Below are positions 1 through 5,390 of a stretch of DNA of 5,459 nucleotides, piece by piece; within the stretch, counting starts at the first letter, position 1, and every line of letters begins with the position of its first letter. Where the stretch lies: NCBI GenBank assembly GCA_021805955.1, contig JAJZDO010000783.1, positions 1-5,459 of the forward strand. Reading direction: 5' to 3'. Position numbers and translations under genes: made by a program. The notes under the pieces were generated by a model. It was given only the letters and a program-made list of their open reading frames with translations, was not told the DNA's origin and searched no databases. The DNA comes from Acidobacteriota bacterium. Its GTDB lineage: Bacteria; Acidobacteriota; Terriglobia; Terriglobales; Acidobacteriaceae.

Positions 1-1
1 C

Positions 2-1039
2 GATCTTGCGGATGTGGAGCAAACCGCAGATCGATTCAGCCGTTTTGTGGACTCTGGCTTTCACGGACAGATGCAGTACCTGACTCGCCTGGATGAAGCA
101 GGAAATCTGCTGCGCGGACGGGTGGAGCGGCCATTTCCATGGGCGCGCAGCGTGCTTGTCTGCATGGCCAGCTACCACGCTGACGCTGTGAGGTCGGTTG
201 ATCCCGCACCGGAGGGCACGGGATGGATTGCGCGTTACGCCTGGACTGCGCGTCGCGATCCAGACCGCAGCCTGCGCCCCAGCGATTATCACAAAGTGCT
301 GCTCAAGCGCCTCCGACAGGTGGAGGCCGCGCTGAAGCAGCGTTATGGGGCGTTTGAGAGCCGCGCTTTTGTGGATACAGGACCGCTGCTGGAGCGCGCT
401 GCGGCACGTGCCGCCGGTCTTGGCTGGGTGGGAAAAAATACCTGCCTGATTCACCCGAAGCACGGTTCCTGGTCTTTTCTGACGGCTCTTGTGATGGCTT
501 TGCCCGTGGACGAGCCGCCTCCGCTGGCGATTCCGGATCGCTGTGGAAGCTGCACGCGCTGCCTGGACGCTTGCCCCACCGGTGCCTTGATTGCGCCTTA
601 TCAGATGGACGCCACGCGCTGCATCGCCTACCTGACGATTGAGCATCGCGACGCCATCGATCCGGAGTTGAGCGACGGAATGGGGCGGCAGGTCTTTGGC
701 TGCGACATCTGCCAGGATGTGTGCCCGTGGAACCGTAAAGCGCCGATTGCGCAGGATGACGGGCTGCAATGTCGCGAAGAACTGGTGAACCCGGAGCTGG
801 AGTGGCTGGCAGAGATGGACGAATCGCACTTTGAAACGCTCTTCAACGGCTCGCCGATCCGCCGAACCGGCTTTTGGTCGATGCGCCGCAATGTGGCTAT
901 CGCGATGGGCAACAGCGGCCTGACGCGGTTCATTCCATGGCTGGAGCGACAGGCGGAATCCGCAACCAGCCCCACGCCTTTCCTGCAGGCTGTCCACCGG
1001 GCGCTCAGCCGCCTGCGCTCCGGCAGCAAGAACGACTGA
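2..1039 (+). CDS. queG: Epoxyqueuosine reductase QueG, 5'-truncated by window edge
   Basis: Cobalamin- and [4Fe-4S]-dependent cytosolic enzyme for the last step of queuosine synthesis, reducing epoxyqueuosine to queuosine in tRNA. The frame is open to the window edge. A GTG at base 14 gives 341 residues, but the sequence there already matches the family's interior (FHGQMQYL), so the true start lies upstream and perhaps 25-40 residues are missing. Numbering from that GTG: DTGPLLERA (121-129) holds the Asp thought to act as general acid in the family. Cys177, 180, 183 and 187 (CGSCTRCLDACP), with Cys203, 230, 233 and 237 (CDICQDVCPWN), form the two ferredoxin-type clusters. The C-terminal part (277-310, SPIRRTGFWSMRRNVAIAMGN) matches the HEAT-like tail. 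The usually compact RYA-x-G-x-DYH segment is lengthened here (74-92). The gene is convergent with csp and ends 21 bp from it. Family assignment is very secure. Confidence 0.96.
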   Translation, partial: DLADVEQTADRFSRFVDSGFHGQMQYLTRLDEAGNLLRGRVERPFPWARSVLVCMASYHADAVRSVDPAPEGTGWIARYAWTARRDPDRSLRPSDYHKVLLKRLRQVEAALKQRYGAFESRAFVDTGPLLERAAARAAGLGWVGKNTCLIHPKHGSWSFLTALVMALPVDEPPPLAIPDRCGSCTRCLDACPTGALIAPYQMDATRCIAYLTIEHRDAIDPELSDGMGRQVFGCDICQDVCPWNRKAPIAQDDGLQCREELVNPELEWLAEMDESHFETLFNGSPIRRTGFWSMRRNVAIAMGNSGLTRFIPWLERQAESATSPTPFLQAVHRALSRLRSGSKND

Positions 1040-1060
1040 GCCGCGCCGCACCCGCGTGCG
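1040..1060. terminator. Possible short shared hairpin between convergent queG and csp
   Basis: The 21 bp between the two stop codons contain a perfect 5-bp stem, CGCAC (1047-1051) and GTGCG (1056-1060), with a CCGC loop. Placed between convergent genes it could help end transcription from both sides. No T-run follows on either strand and the stem is short, so it is not a classical intrinsic terminator. Confidence 0.2.
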
Positions 1061-1267
1061 TTAGCTGCTTCGCCGCACCTCGATCGCATTCAGGCCTTTG
1101 GGGCCTTGCTGCACTTCAAACTCGACGCTCTCGCCTTCGTTCAGAGATCGGTAGCCATCAGCCATGATCGCCGAGAAGTGAACGAAAACATCTTCGCCCG
1201 TCGAGCGCTGAATAAATCCATAGCCTTTTGCGCCATTAAACCACTTCACTACACCTTGTTCTTTCAC
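1061..1267 (-). CDS. csp: Cold-shock domain protein (CspA family)
   Basis: Small single-stranded nucleic-acid binding protein of the cold-shock family, an RNA chaperone in the cytoplasm. At 68 residues it is a single five-stranded OB-fold with the usual family length. The N-terminal strand has [14 protein letters not shown], including the RNP-1 motif KGYGFI (14-19). RNP-2 is VFVHF (27-31). The end, [17 protein letters not shown] (48-64), is the typical last two strands. The start is GTG at 1267-1265, preceded by GGAGAGA eight bases away, a good Shine-Dalgarno. There is no closer family start, because the VVKWFN segment must lie at the extreme N-terminus. The leader upstream is probably about 150 nt (see the promoter entry), as in several regulated csp genes. 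Whether this paralogue is cold-induced or constitutive cannot be read from the sequence. Confidence 0.96.
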   Translation of the reverse strand: MKEQGVVKWFNGAKGYGFIQRSTGEDVFVHFSAIMADGYRSLNEGESVEFEVQQGPKGLNAIEVRRSS

Positions 1268-1392
1268 CTTAGTCTCTCCGCGCTATCTCAAGTACTCCAC
1301 CAGAACACACAGACGCAACAGGCGCCCGCACCTCTCCACCGCAACTTTTTCCACGGCCATCAGCACAATTTCCATCAAAGATTTCGGAGCTG

Positions 1393-1404
1393 AATCCGCG
1401 GATT
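1393..1404. repeat. 12-bp perfect palindrome AATCCGCGGATT
   Basis: This sequence is its own reverse complement and carries the pentamers AATCC and GGATT that also occur in the 10-bp inverted repeat 27 bp away. It would fall near the 5' end of the csp leader if the candidate promoter is right. Lacking a loop, it looks like a DNA site for a dimer and not an RNA hairpin. Confidence 0.5.
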
Positions 1405-1423
1405 TTTCTGAGTTCGTGCTCTG

Positions 1424-1452
1424 GTTATGTCAGGATTCCAGAAAAATTGCAA
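1424..1452 (-). promoter_or_regulatory. Candidate csp promoter
   Basis: On the minus strand TTGCAA (1452-1447) and CATAAC (1429-1424) are separated by exactly 17 bp, each matching the sigma-70 consensus at four of six positions. Initiation about seven bases downstream would fall near 1417 and give a csp leader of about 150 nt. One arm of the 10-bp inverted repeat (1431-1440) sits inside the spacer and the other lies just upstream of the -35 box. Motif matching was done by eye. Confidence 0.4.
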
Positions 1453-1470
1453 GAAAAAAATGGAATCCTG
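1431..1470. repeat. Perfect 10-bp inverted repeat around the csp -35 box
   Basis: CAGGATTCCA (1431-1440) and TGGAATCCTG (1461-1470) are exact reverse complements separated by 20 bases of A-rich sequence (plus strand). Arm centres are 30 bp apart, close to three helical turns, so a protein could contact both arms from one DNA face. Each arm contains the near-palindromic core GGAnTCC. Position relative to the candidate csp promoter favours an operator over a terminator. As RNA it would be a stem with a 20-nt loop. Confidence 0.6.
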
Positions 1471-1498
1471 CACTGGAGCATTCAGTGGCAGCGAGTGT

Positions 1499-1532
1499 TT
1501 GACTGAGGAGTCGCCACAAATTTTGTTAGCAT
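1499..1532 (+). promoter_or_regulatory. Weak promoter candidate for the yihY-family gene
   Basis: TTGACT (1499-1504) resembles a -35 box and TAGCAT (1527-1532) a -10 box of the TAnnnT form, but the spacer is 22 bp, too long for a standard sigma-70 promoter. The -10-like element ends ten bases before the ATG at 1543. If used alone it would yield an mRNA beginning at or a few bases before the start codon. Speculative. Confidence 0.22.
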
Positions 1533-1542
1533 CCGAATCAGA

Positions 1543-2526
1543 ATGAATTTTTCAGGTTTCAGCATTTCCTCAACCGATGACGAGCATTTCCGGTCCGATG
1601 CGAATTCAGAACTACACCGCGGACGATTTCATCCAGCGCGCGACGGAAAGATGCTGGCCGGCTATCTGCTGGACAGCGAAGTGCATACCTTTGCCTTCAG
1701 CTTTGCCGCCAATGCAATTCTCTCCTTTATCCCGTTGATCGTGATGCTGTATACGCTTGCCGGCAGCGTCTTCCATTCCGCTGCCATGAGCGCGGAGATC
1801 GCGGAGATGATCAAGTACTTTCTGCCGTCGAACCAGGATTTTGTCGCACAGAATCTTGCTTTTGTTGCCTCGCGCCATACCGTTCAGCTCGTTTCAATGT
1901 TCATGATTTTGCTGGCATGCACGGGGATATTTCTGCCACTGGAGGTTGCATTGAACCGCGCCTGGGGCGTGGCGAAAAGCCGCAACTACATCATGAACCA
2001 GGTTGTCGCGCTGGGATTGGCTGCGTTCATGGTGGTTCTGGGCGTGGTCTGTGTCGTTTTGAATGCGGCCGAGCACCTGTTGCTGACGCTTCTGCTTTTC
2101 GGGCACATCGATAATGTCATCTACCGATTTCTGAGCGGATCCTGGCTGGTGATCACGACCTCAGCGGCAAGCATTCTGTTTTTCTTTTCTGTGTATTGGC
2201 TGATGCCTAATCGCAAGGTGCCAATTCGTCCTGTGCTGCGCACCTCGGTTGTGACCGGGCTGGTCTGGGTTGCGGCCAAGTTCCTTTTTGTCGCTATTTT
2301 GCCGCGACTGGACCTGAAGGCGCTCTACGGGCCGTTTTACGTCTCCGTAGGTCTCTTGCTCTGGGCATATATCTCTGGACTGCTGCTTTTTGCAGGCGCT
2401 CAACTCAGCGCCCTGCGATGGTCAGAAATCTCTGCAATCATCTCTGAACCGGTAAGCGAGGTCGCATCGGTTCTGGCCTCGGACAAGGCCGAGGGAGCGG
2501 AGCCGTCGAGCGTGTCGCCCGAGTAG
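1543..2526 (+). CDS. YihY/BrkB-family integral inner-membrane protein
   Basis: Polytopic membrane protein of the YihY/virulence factor BrkB (UPF0761) family. The family was once called ribonuclease BN in error, and its biochemical role is unsettled. Of 327 residues, about six hydrophobic segments can be drawn: roughly 49-72, 114-136, 150-173, 199-220, 233-253 and 264-286. Family marks are SFIPLIVMLYTLAG in the first segment, LEVALNRAWGV (133-143), WLMPNRKVPIRPVL (219-232), and ALYGPFYVSVGLLLWAYISGLLLFAGAQL before the end. A hydrophilic N-terminus (1-48) and an acidic, Ser-rich tail (294-327) flank the core. An in-frame TGA at 1504 and no usable start between it and 1543 make that ATG the first possible. 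It lacks a Shine-Dalgarno, and the in-frame ATG at 1651 (residue 37) is an alternative, though GGAAAG abuts it too closely. It is convergent with the regulator at 2557-2871. Confidence 0.9.
   Translation: MNFSGFSISSTDDEHFRSDANSELHRGRFHPARDGKMLAGYLLDSEVHTFAFSFAANAILSFIPLIVMLYTLAGSVFHSAAMSAEIAEMIKYFLPSNQDFVAQNLAFVASRHTVQLVSMFMILLACTGIFLPLEVALNRAWGVAKSRNYIMNQVVALGLAAFMVVLGVVCVVLNAAEHLLLTLLLFGHIDNVIYRFLSGSWLVITTSAASILFFFSVYWLMPNRKVPIRPVLRTSVVTGLVWVAAKFLFVAILPRLDLKALYGPFYVSVGLLLWAYISGLLLFAGAQLSALRWSEISAIISEPVSEVASVLASDKAEGAEPSSVSPE
2475..2494. repeat. GC-rich inverted repeat near the end of the yihY-family gene
   Basis: CCTCGG (2477-2482) and CCGAGG (2489-2494) form a perfect 6-bp stem with a 6-nt loop. 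An overlapping alternative pairs GGCCT (2475-2479) with AGGCC (2486-2490). It lies about 60 bp beyond the stop of the leftward regulator gene, so it could slow antisense-directed transcription from that operon. No T-run follows, and it may simply reflect coding sequence. Confidence 0.2.
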
Positions 2527-2556
2527 GCGAAGGCACAAGACAAGCAGGTTGATTGG

Positions 2557-2871
2557 TCATTGGCCGTGGACAAAATGGATCAGCTCGCCGATGGTGCAGT
2601 GACCTTCAACCGGGTGCCGCAATGGCTTGTCGGTCATCACCTGATAGCGATTGCGGCGGCCATCTTTGGTCACGTGCAGATATCCGGCAGCGCTCAACTC
2701 ATCCACGATGCGCTGCACTGCGCGCTCCGTGATGCCGACCGAGACTGCAATTTCGCGCATGCGCATCTCCGGATTAACGGCGATCAAGAGCAGCACGTGG
2801 GAATGATTGGTGAGAAAAGTGAAGCCGGCGGGCGGTGCGTATTTTGTCGTGCCCGGAGTGAGGATTGTCAT
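2557..2871 (-). CDS. Small winged helix-turn-helix transcriptional regulator
   Basis: Cytoplasmic DNA-binding protein of 104 residues, MarR/ArsR-like in fold. A winged helix spans about 18-80: FTFLTNHSHVLLLIAVNP (helix 1), MRMREIAVSVGI (helix 2), TERAVQRIVDELSAAGYL (recognition helix), then the wing HVTKDGRRNRYQV (66-78). The tail PLRHPVEGHCTIGELI (83-98) recurs in a family of short regulators known to me from actinobacterial and acidobacterial genomes, whose targets I cannot name. There is no ligand-binding or dimerisation domain beyond the short tail. The ATG at 2871 is the only plausible start, because upstream codons reach a stop without ATG or GTG. The ribosome site is weak (CAGG, spacing about five). 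It lies 48 bp after the propeller gene on the same strand, so it may be the last gene of that operon or have its own promoter; I saw no convincing one. One Cys (92). Confidence 0.88.
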   Translation of the reverse strand: MTILTPGTTKYAPPAGFTFLTNHSHVLLLIAVNPEMRMREIAVSVGITERAVQRIVDELSAAGYLHVTKDGRRNRYQVMTDKPLRHPVEGHCTIGELIHFVHGQ

Positions 2872-2919
2872 GAGCCTGCACCGAATCGATGAAATATCTT
2901 CAAATCAGCATACACCTGA

Positions 2920-4161
2920 CTACGGAAGCGTGAAACTTTTGTCTGCAATAGCAACCGGAGTGCGACCAACCGGCAGGAGCGTGAAAAGTGATTGCGTACT
3001 GGTACGAATGGCTGCCACATCCCCGGAACGTCGATCTACGGCAAAGAGCAGGTGTCCAGAGGCGGAAAAAGCAAGTTGATCGGGACCGTCGCCTACGTGA
3101 ATCGTGCCTTCGCGGCGGCCATCATCGATGCTGTAAACCGCGATTTCCTGCGACTGCAGGCTGGATTCGTACAGTCGCGAGTTATCCGCGCTCACCAGTC
3201 CAAACTCCGGCGCTGAACCAATCAGATAGGTGCCGCCAACGTCATCGGAGGTGGTGACGATTTCGCTGATCGAGTTGGAGCCGGTGTTGGAGACAAACAG
3301 CTCGCCGCCATCCGGCTTCAGTGCCAGGTAGCCAGGGGTTTGCCCCACATTGAGCATCGCTTCAAGCGCATCCGGTCGCGCTTCGGAGTGGCCAGCATGC
3401 GCGTTTTTTTGCCAGGCCAGCGCGACAGCCATCACCTGATGACCATGTGAACAGGCGACAAATGCCTTGGAGGAATCCGGCAGAATCGCAAGCGCGTCCG
3501 CGCCGGAGCATCCCGTAATCCTGGCTCGCATCGTCCAGCGCATCGCCGATTCGTCCGCAGTCAGAATGGTCAGGCTGTTGTTGGCAGCGCTTGAAATCAG
3601 CACGGACTGCCCATCTGGAGCGACTGCGACCTGAGAAGGCAATAGATCGAGCGGAAGATTCGCAGTGATCCTTCGATTCACCAGGTCCAGAATCAGCAGG
3701 CTTGGTCTTTCCGTGGGCAATCTTCCTGCGCTTGTAACGTAGGCAAAACGATCATCCGGAGAAAGCGCAAAAGAGACCGGAGATTGTCCCACGGCGAGGG
3801 TTGCGATTGCAGTTTGATGCTCGGAGTCCAAAATGGTGACCGAACCGGAAGACCGTGTTTCCGCGTTGCTCGCGCCAGAATTGAGAACATAGATTTGGTT
3901 GCGGCTGCGGCTGGCGAGCAAAGCGATCGGATGCACTCCGACCGCAATCTCGCGATCCAGCCTGAGATTGACGGTGTCAATGGCAGATACTGTATTGCTG
4001 CCTGAGTTCGCGACGTAAACGTACTCGCGATAATTTGCCGGATACGAAGGGAAGTCGTGCCGTCTGCATCCGACGAACGAGAGCGCTGCGCACCCGAGGC
4101 AGCTCCATACTGCAATGCGCCGCAACGCATCGTTTGTTGCACGAGCCGGAATGGTCTTCAT
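2920..4161 (-). CDS. YVTN/YncE-type beta-propeller, probable exported lipoprotein
   Basis: A 413-residue protein of the 40-residue YVTN repeat beta-propeller class. Residues 1-32 look like a signal sequence: basic n-region with Arg14-Arg15, hydrophobic [15 protein letters not shown], then GC at 31-32. A lipobox (FVGC) is imperfect because Phe replaces the usual Leu at -3. About eight repeat units follow from residue 47 ([17 protein letters not shown]), each closing in a VGxxPxxxAxSPDG-like turn, for example [15 protein letters not shown] (123-137) and [15 protein letters not shown] (271-285). Apart from Cys32, Cys218 and Cys237 are the only cysteines of the mature part and could form a disulfide. 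An insert rich in polar residues occurs at 250-268. The ATG overlaps the aroF stop as ATGA, and AGGG abuts the start, so translation is probably coupled. Ligand and role are unknown: such propellers bind proteins, metals or cofactors, and nothing here chooses between them. Confidence 0.87.
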   Translation of the reverse strand: MKTIPARATNDALRRIAVWSCLGCAALSFVGCRRHDFPSYPANYREYVYVANSGSNTVSAIDTVNLRLDREIAVGVHPIALLASRSRNQIYVLNSGASNAETRSSGSVTILDSEHQTAIATLAVGQSPVSFALSPDDRFAYVTSAGRLPTERPSLLILDLVNRRITANLPLDLLPSQVAVAPDGQSVLISSAANNSLTILTADESAMRWTMRARITGCSGADALAILPDSSKAFVACSHGHQVMAVALAWQKNAHAGHSEARPDALEAMLNVGQTPGYLALKPDGGELFVSNTGSNSISEIVTTSDDVGGTYLIGSAPEFGLVSADNSRLYESSLQSQEIAVYSIDDGRREGTIHVGDGPDQLAFSASGHLLFAVDRRSGDVAAIRTSTQSLFTLLPVGRTPVAIADKSFTLP

Positions 4162-5213
4162 CCCTGTGCGGTCACGGTGACCTGAATGCCGCGCGGCACG
4201 CGGCGATGCACGACAGGTGCAATCTGCTCAATCTCGTCCATCATCTCGGCAAACTGCTCAGGATAGATGGACTGTGGACCATCGGAGAGCGCCTTTTCCG
4301 GCTGGTGATGAACTTCGACGAGGATGCCATCTGCACCCACGGCGACCGCCGCGCGCGCCAGCGGCAGAACCTTGTTCCGCTTGCCGGTTCCGTGGCTGGG
4401 ATCGACCAGGATCGGCAGGTGACTCAAGCGCTGAACGGCAGGAACAATGCTCAGGTCCAGCGTGTTGCGCGTGTGGTCGGCAAAGGTGCGAACGCCGCGC
4501 TCGCACAGCGCCACCTGATAGTTGCCTTCGCTCAGAATGTATTCGGCAGCCATCAGAAACTCGTCCAGCGTAGCGCTCATGCCGCGCTTCAATAGAACCG
4601 GTTTCCGCGCCCGCCCGGCGCGCTTCAGCAGGGAAAAATTCTGCATGTTTCGGGCGCCGATCTGGATCACATCCGCGTACTGCTCGACCAGATCAAGGCT
4701 CTCGTTATCAATCGCTTCCGTGATGATGCGTAGCCCCAGCGCAGCTCGAATATCAGCCATGATCTTCAGCGCGTCCAGGCCCATGCCTTGAAACGCATAC
4801 GGCGAAGTGCGCGGCTTGAATGCCCCGCCACGGAAGAACTGCGCGCCGCTGGCCGCCACCTGTTCGGCAATCGCAAAGGCCTGCTCACGGCTTTCGATGG
4901 AGCAGGGACCGGCGACCACGGCGAGGTTTTCTCCGCCAATGATGGCATCCGTCCCGGGAAAGGTAATGACCGTGTTCTCGCTTTTGACATCGCGGCTGGC
5001 CAGCTTATATGGCTTGGAGACACGGATGACCTCAGCGACGCCCGGAAGCTCTTCCAGATTCCCGCGATCCGCCTCGCCCTGATTGCCGGTGATGCCCACA
5101 GCAGTCCGCTGCGCGCCTGGCATCGGGTGCGGTTTGTATCCAAGTTGCTCAATGTGTGCACAGACCGCCGCGATCTCTGCTTCCGTTGCCTGCGCCTTCA
5201 TGACTACCAGCAT
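4158..5213 (-). CDS. aroF: 3-deoxy-7-phosphoheptulonate synthase, type I-beta, with regulatory ferredoxin-like domain
   Basis: Cytosolic enzyme condensing phosphoenolpyruvate and erythrose 4-phosphate to DAHP, the first step of the shikimate pathway to Phe, Tyr and Trp. From the ATG at 5213 it has 351 residues. Residues 1-70 ([14 protein letters not shown] to [14 protein letters not shown]) are the ferredoxin-like domain that mediates aromatic amino acid feedback inhibition in the Thermotoga maritima enzyme. The TIM barrel follows. Metal ligands are recognisable: Cys104 in AGPCSIES, His274 in DPSHGTG, Glu300 in VEVHH and Asp311 in SDGPQS, each two residues beyond the T. maritima positions I recall. 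[14 protein letters not shown] and LLKRGM supply phosphate-binding residues. I chose the ATG over the TTG at 5228 because MLVVMK matches the family start and GGGGG lies eight bases upstream. It is first in a leftward cluster, with its stop overlapping the propeller gene's ATG. Confidence 0.95.
   Translation of the reverse strand: MLVVMKAQATEAEIAAVCAHIEQLGYKPHPMPGAQRTAVGITGNQGEADRGNLEELPGVAEVIRVSKPYKLASRDVKSENTVITFPGTDAIIGGENLAVVAGPCSIESREQAFAIAEQVAASGAQFFRGGAFKPRTSPYAFQGMGLDALKIMADIRAALGLRIITEAIDNESLDLVEQYADVIQIGARNMQNFSLLKRAGRARKPVLLKRGMSATLDEFLMAAEYILSEGNYQVALCERGVRTFADHTRNTLDLSIVPAVQRLSHLPILVDPSHGTGKRNKVLPLARAAVAVGADGILVEVHHQPEKALSDGPQSIYPEQFAEMMDEIEQIAPVVHRRVPRGIQVTVTAQG
4170..4182. repeat. 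13-bp palindrome just upstream of the coupled propeller start
   Basis: GGTCAC (4170-4175) and GTGACC (4177-4182) are reverse complements around one base. In mRNA of the leftward operon this can fold as a 5-bp stem with a CGG/CCG triloop, 8 bases before the propeller ATG and inside the last codons of aroF. It might influence reinitiation, or be a coding coincidence (Val-Thr codons). Confidence 0.35.
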
Positions 5214-5234
5214 GACGATTGCCCCCAAAACTAA

Positions 5235-5264
5235 AGTCTATCCGCAGGGACGGAAAAAGGGCAA
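5235..5264 (-). promoter_or_regulatory. Proximal promoter candidate for aroF
   Basis: On the minus strand TTGCCC (5264-5259) and TAGACT (5240-5235) are 18 bp apart, each matching the sigma-70 consensus at four of six positions. Initiation would leave a leader of about 15-20 nt before the ATG at 5213. Judged by eye; one of two alternatives. Confidence 0.28.
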
Positions 5265-5288
5265 CGAAACACTTATCGGGCGCGTGAA

Positions 5289-5304
5289 ATCGGAACATGC
5301 CGAT
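5289..5304. repeat. Small inverted repeat in the aroF upstream region
   Basis: ATCGG (5289-5293) and CCGAT (5300-5304) are exact reverse complements separated by AACATG. It lies between the two candidate aroF promoters, where a repressor site for aromatic amino acid control could be expected. It matches no TyrR or TrpR site that I recognise, and its shortness makes chance likely. Confidence 0.25.
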
Positions 5305-5313
5305 GCGAAACAG

Positions 5314-5341
5314 GGTATATTTCAACCGTTTTCGAGGTCGA
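5314..5341 (-). promoter_or_regulatory. Distal promoter candidate for aroF
   Basis: On the minus strand TCGACC (5341-5336) and TATACC (5319-5314) are 16 bp apart, each with four of six consensus bases. Use of this site would give a leader of about 95 nt containing the small inverted repeat ATCGG/CCGAT. I cannot decide between this and the proximal candidate. Confidence 0.22.
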
Positions 5342-5368
5342 CTCGGCGGAAGACGCAGACGCATTCGC

Positions 5369-5386
5369 GTTTGACTTGTGTTTGAC
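5369..5386. repeat. Tandem GTTTGAC repeat with 11-bp period
   Basis: GTTTGAC occurs at 5369-5375 and again at 5380-5386 with a 4-bp spacer. Direct 7-bp repeats at one helical turn are the usual layout for OmpR/PhoB-type response regulators, but the bases do not match a Pho box. Each copy also contains a TTGAC -35-like core for the plus strand, without a clear -10 box. Confidence 0.45.
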
Positions 5387-5390
5387 CTCA

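Larger units (their letters stand above)
1268..1542. other. Divergent intergenic region between csp and the yihY-family gene
   Basis: These 275 bp contain no convincing gene. The part nearest csp (1268-1417) is the probable csp leader. It includes two copies of CTCCACC (1295-1301 and 1334-1340), which read GGTGGAG in csp mRNA. The middle carries the 12-bp palindrome and the 10-bp inverted repeat. The right end has a small inverted repeat, CACTG (1471-1475) with CAGTG (1483-1487), and the possible promoter of the rightward gene. Confidence 0.7.

Noticed and set aside
628..1089. Long minus-strand reading frame opposite queG
   Set aside because: It is antisense to the clearly conserved Fe-S region of QueG, has no recognisable domain, and has the Arg/Ser/Cys-rich composition typical of a shadow frame.
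1431..1470. Inverted repeat read as an intrinsic terminator of csp or queG
   Set aside because: It lies upstream of csp and not at a gene 3' end, and it has a 20-nt loop with no T-run after the second arm.
1543..2526. Naming this gene rbn (ribonuclease BN)
   Set aside because: That label on YihY-family proteins is a historical misannotation. The sequence is a six-segment membrane protein with no nuclease motif.
2560..3079. Overlapping plus-strand frames opposite the regulator and the end of the propeller gene
   Set aside because: The minus-strand frame has a clear winged helix with conserved motifs. The plus-strand translations are His/Arg/Cys-rich with no family resemblance.
4035..4595. 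186-codon plus-strand frame over the aroF/propeller junction
   Set aside because: It is antisense to two well-supported genes, has no domain or ribosome site, and its composition fits a shadow of the high-GC coding strand.
5214..5228. TTG at 5228 as the aroF start, adding five residues
   Set aside because: The extra residues (MGAIV) are absent from family N-termini, no SD precedes the TTG, and the GGGGG tract fits the ATG at 5213.
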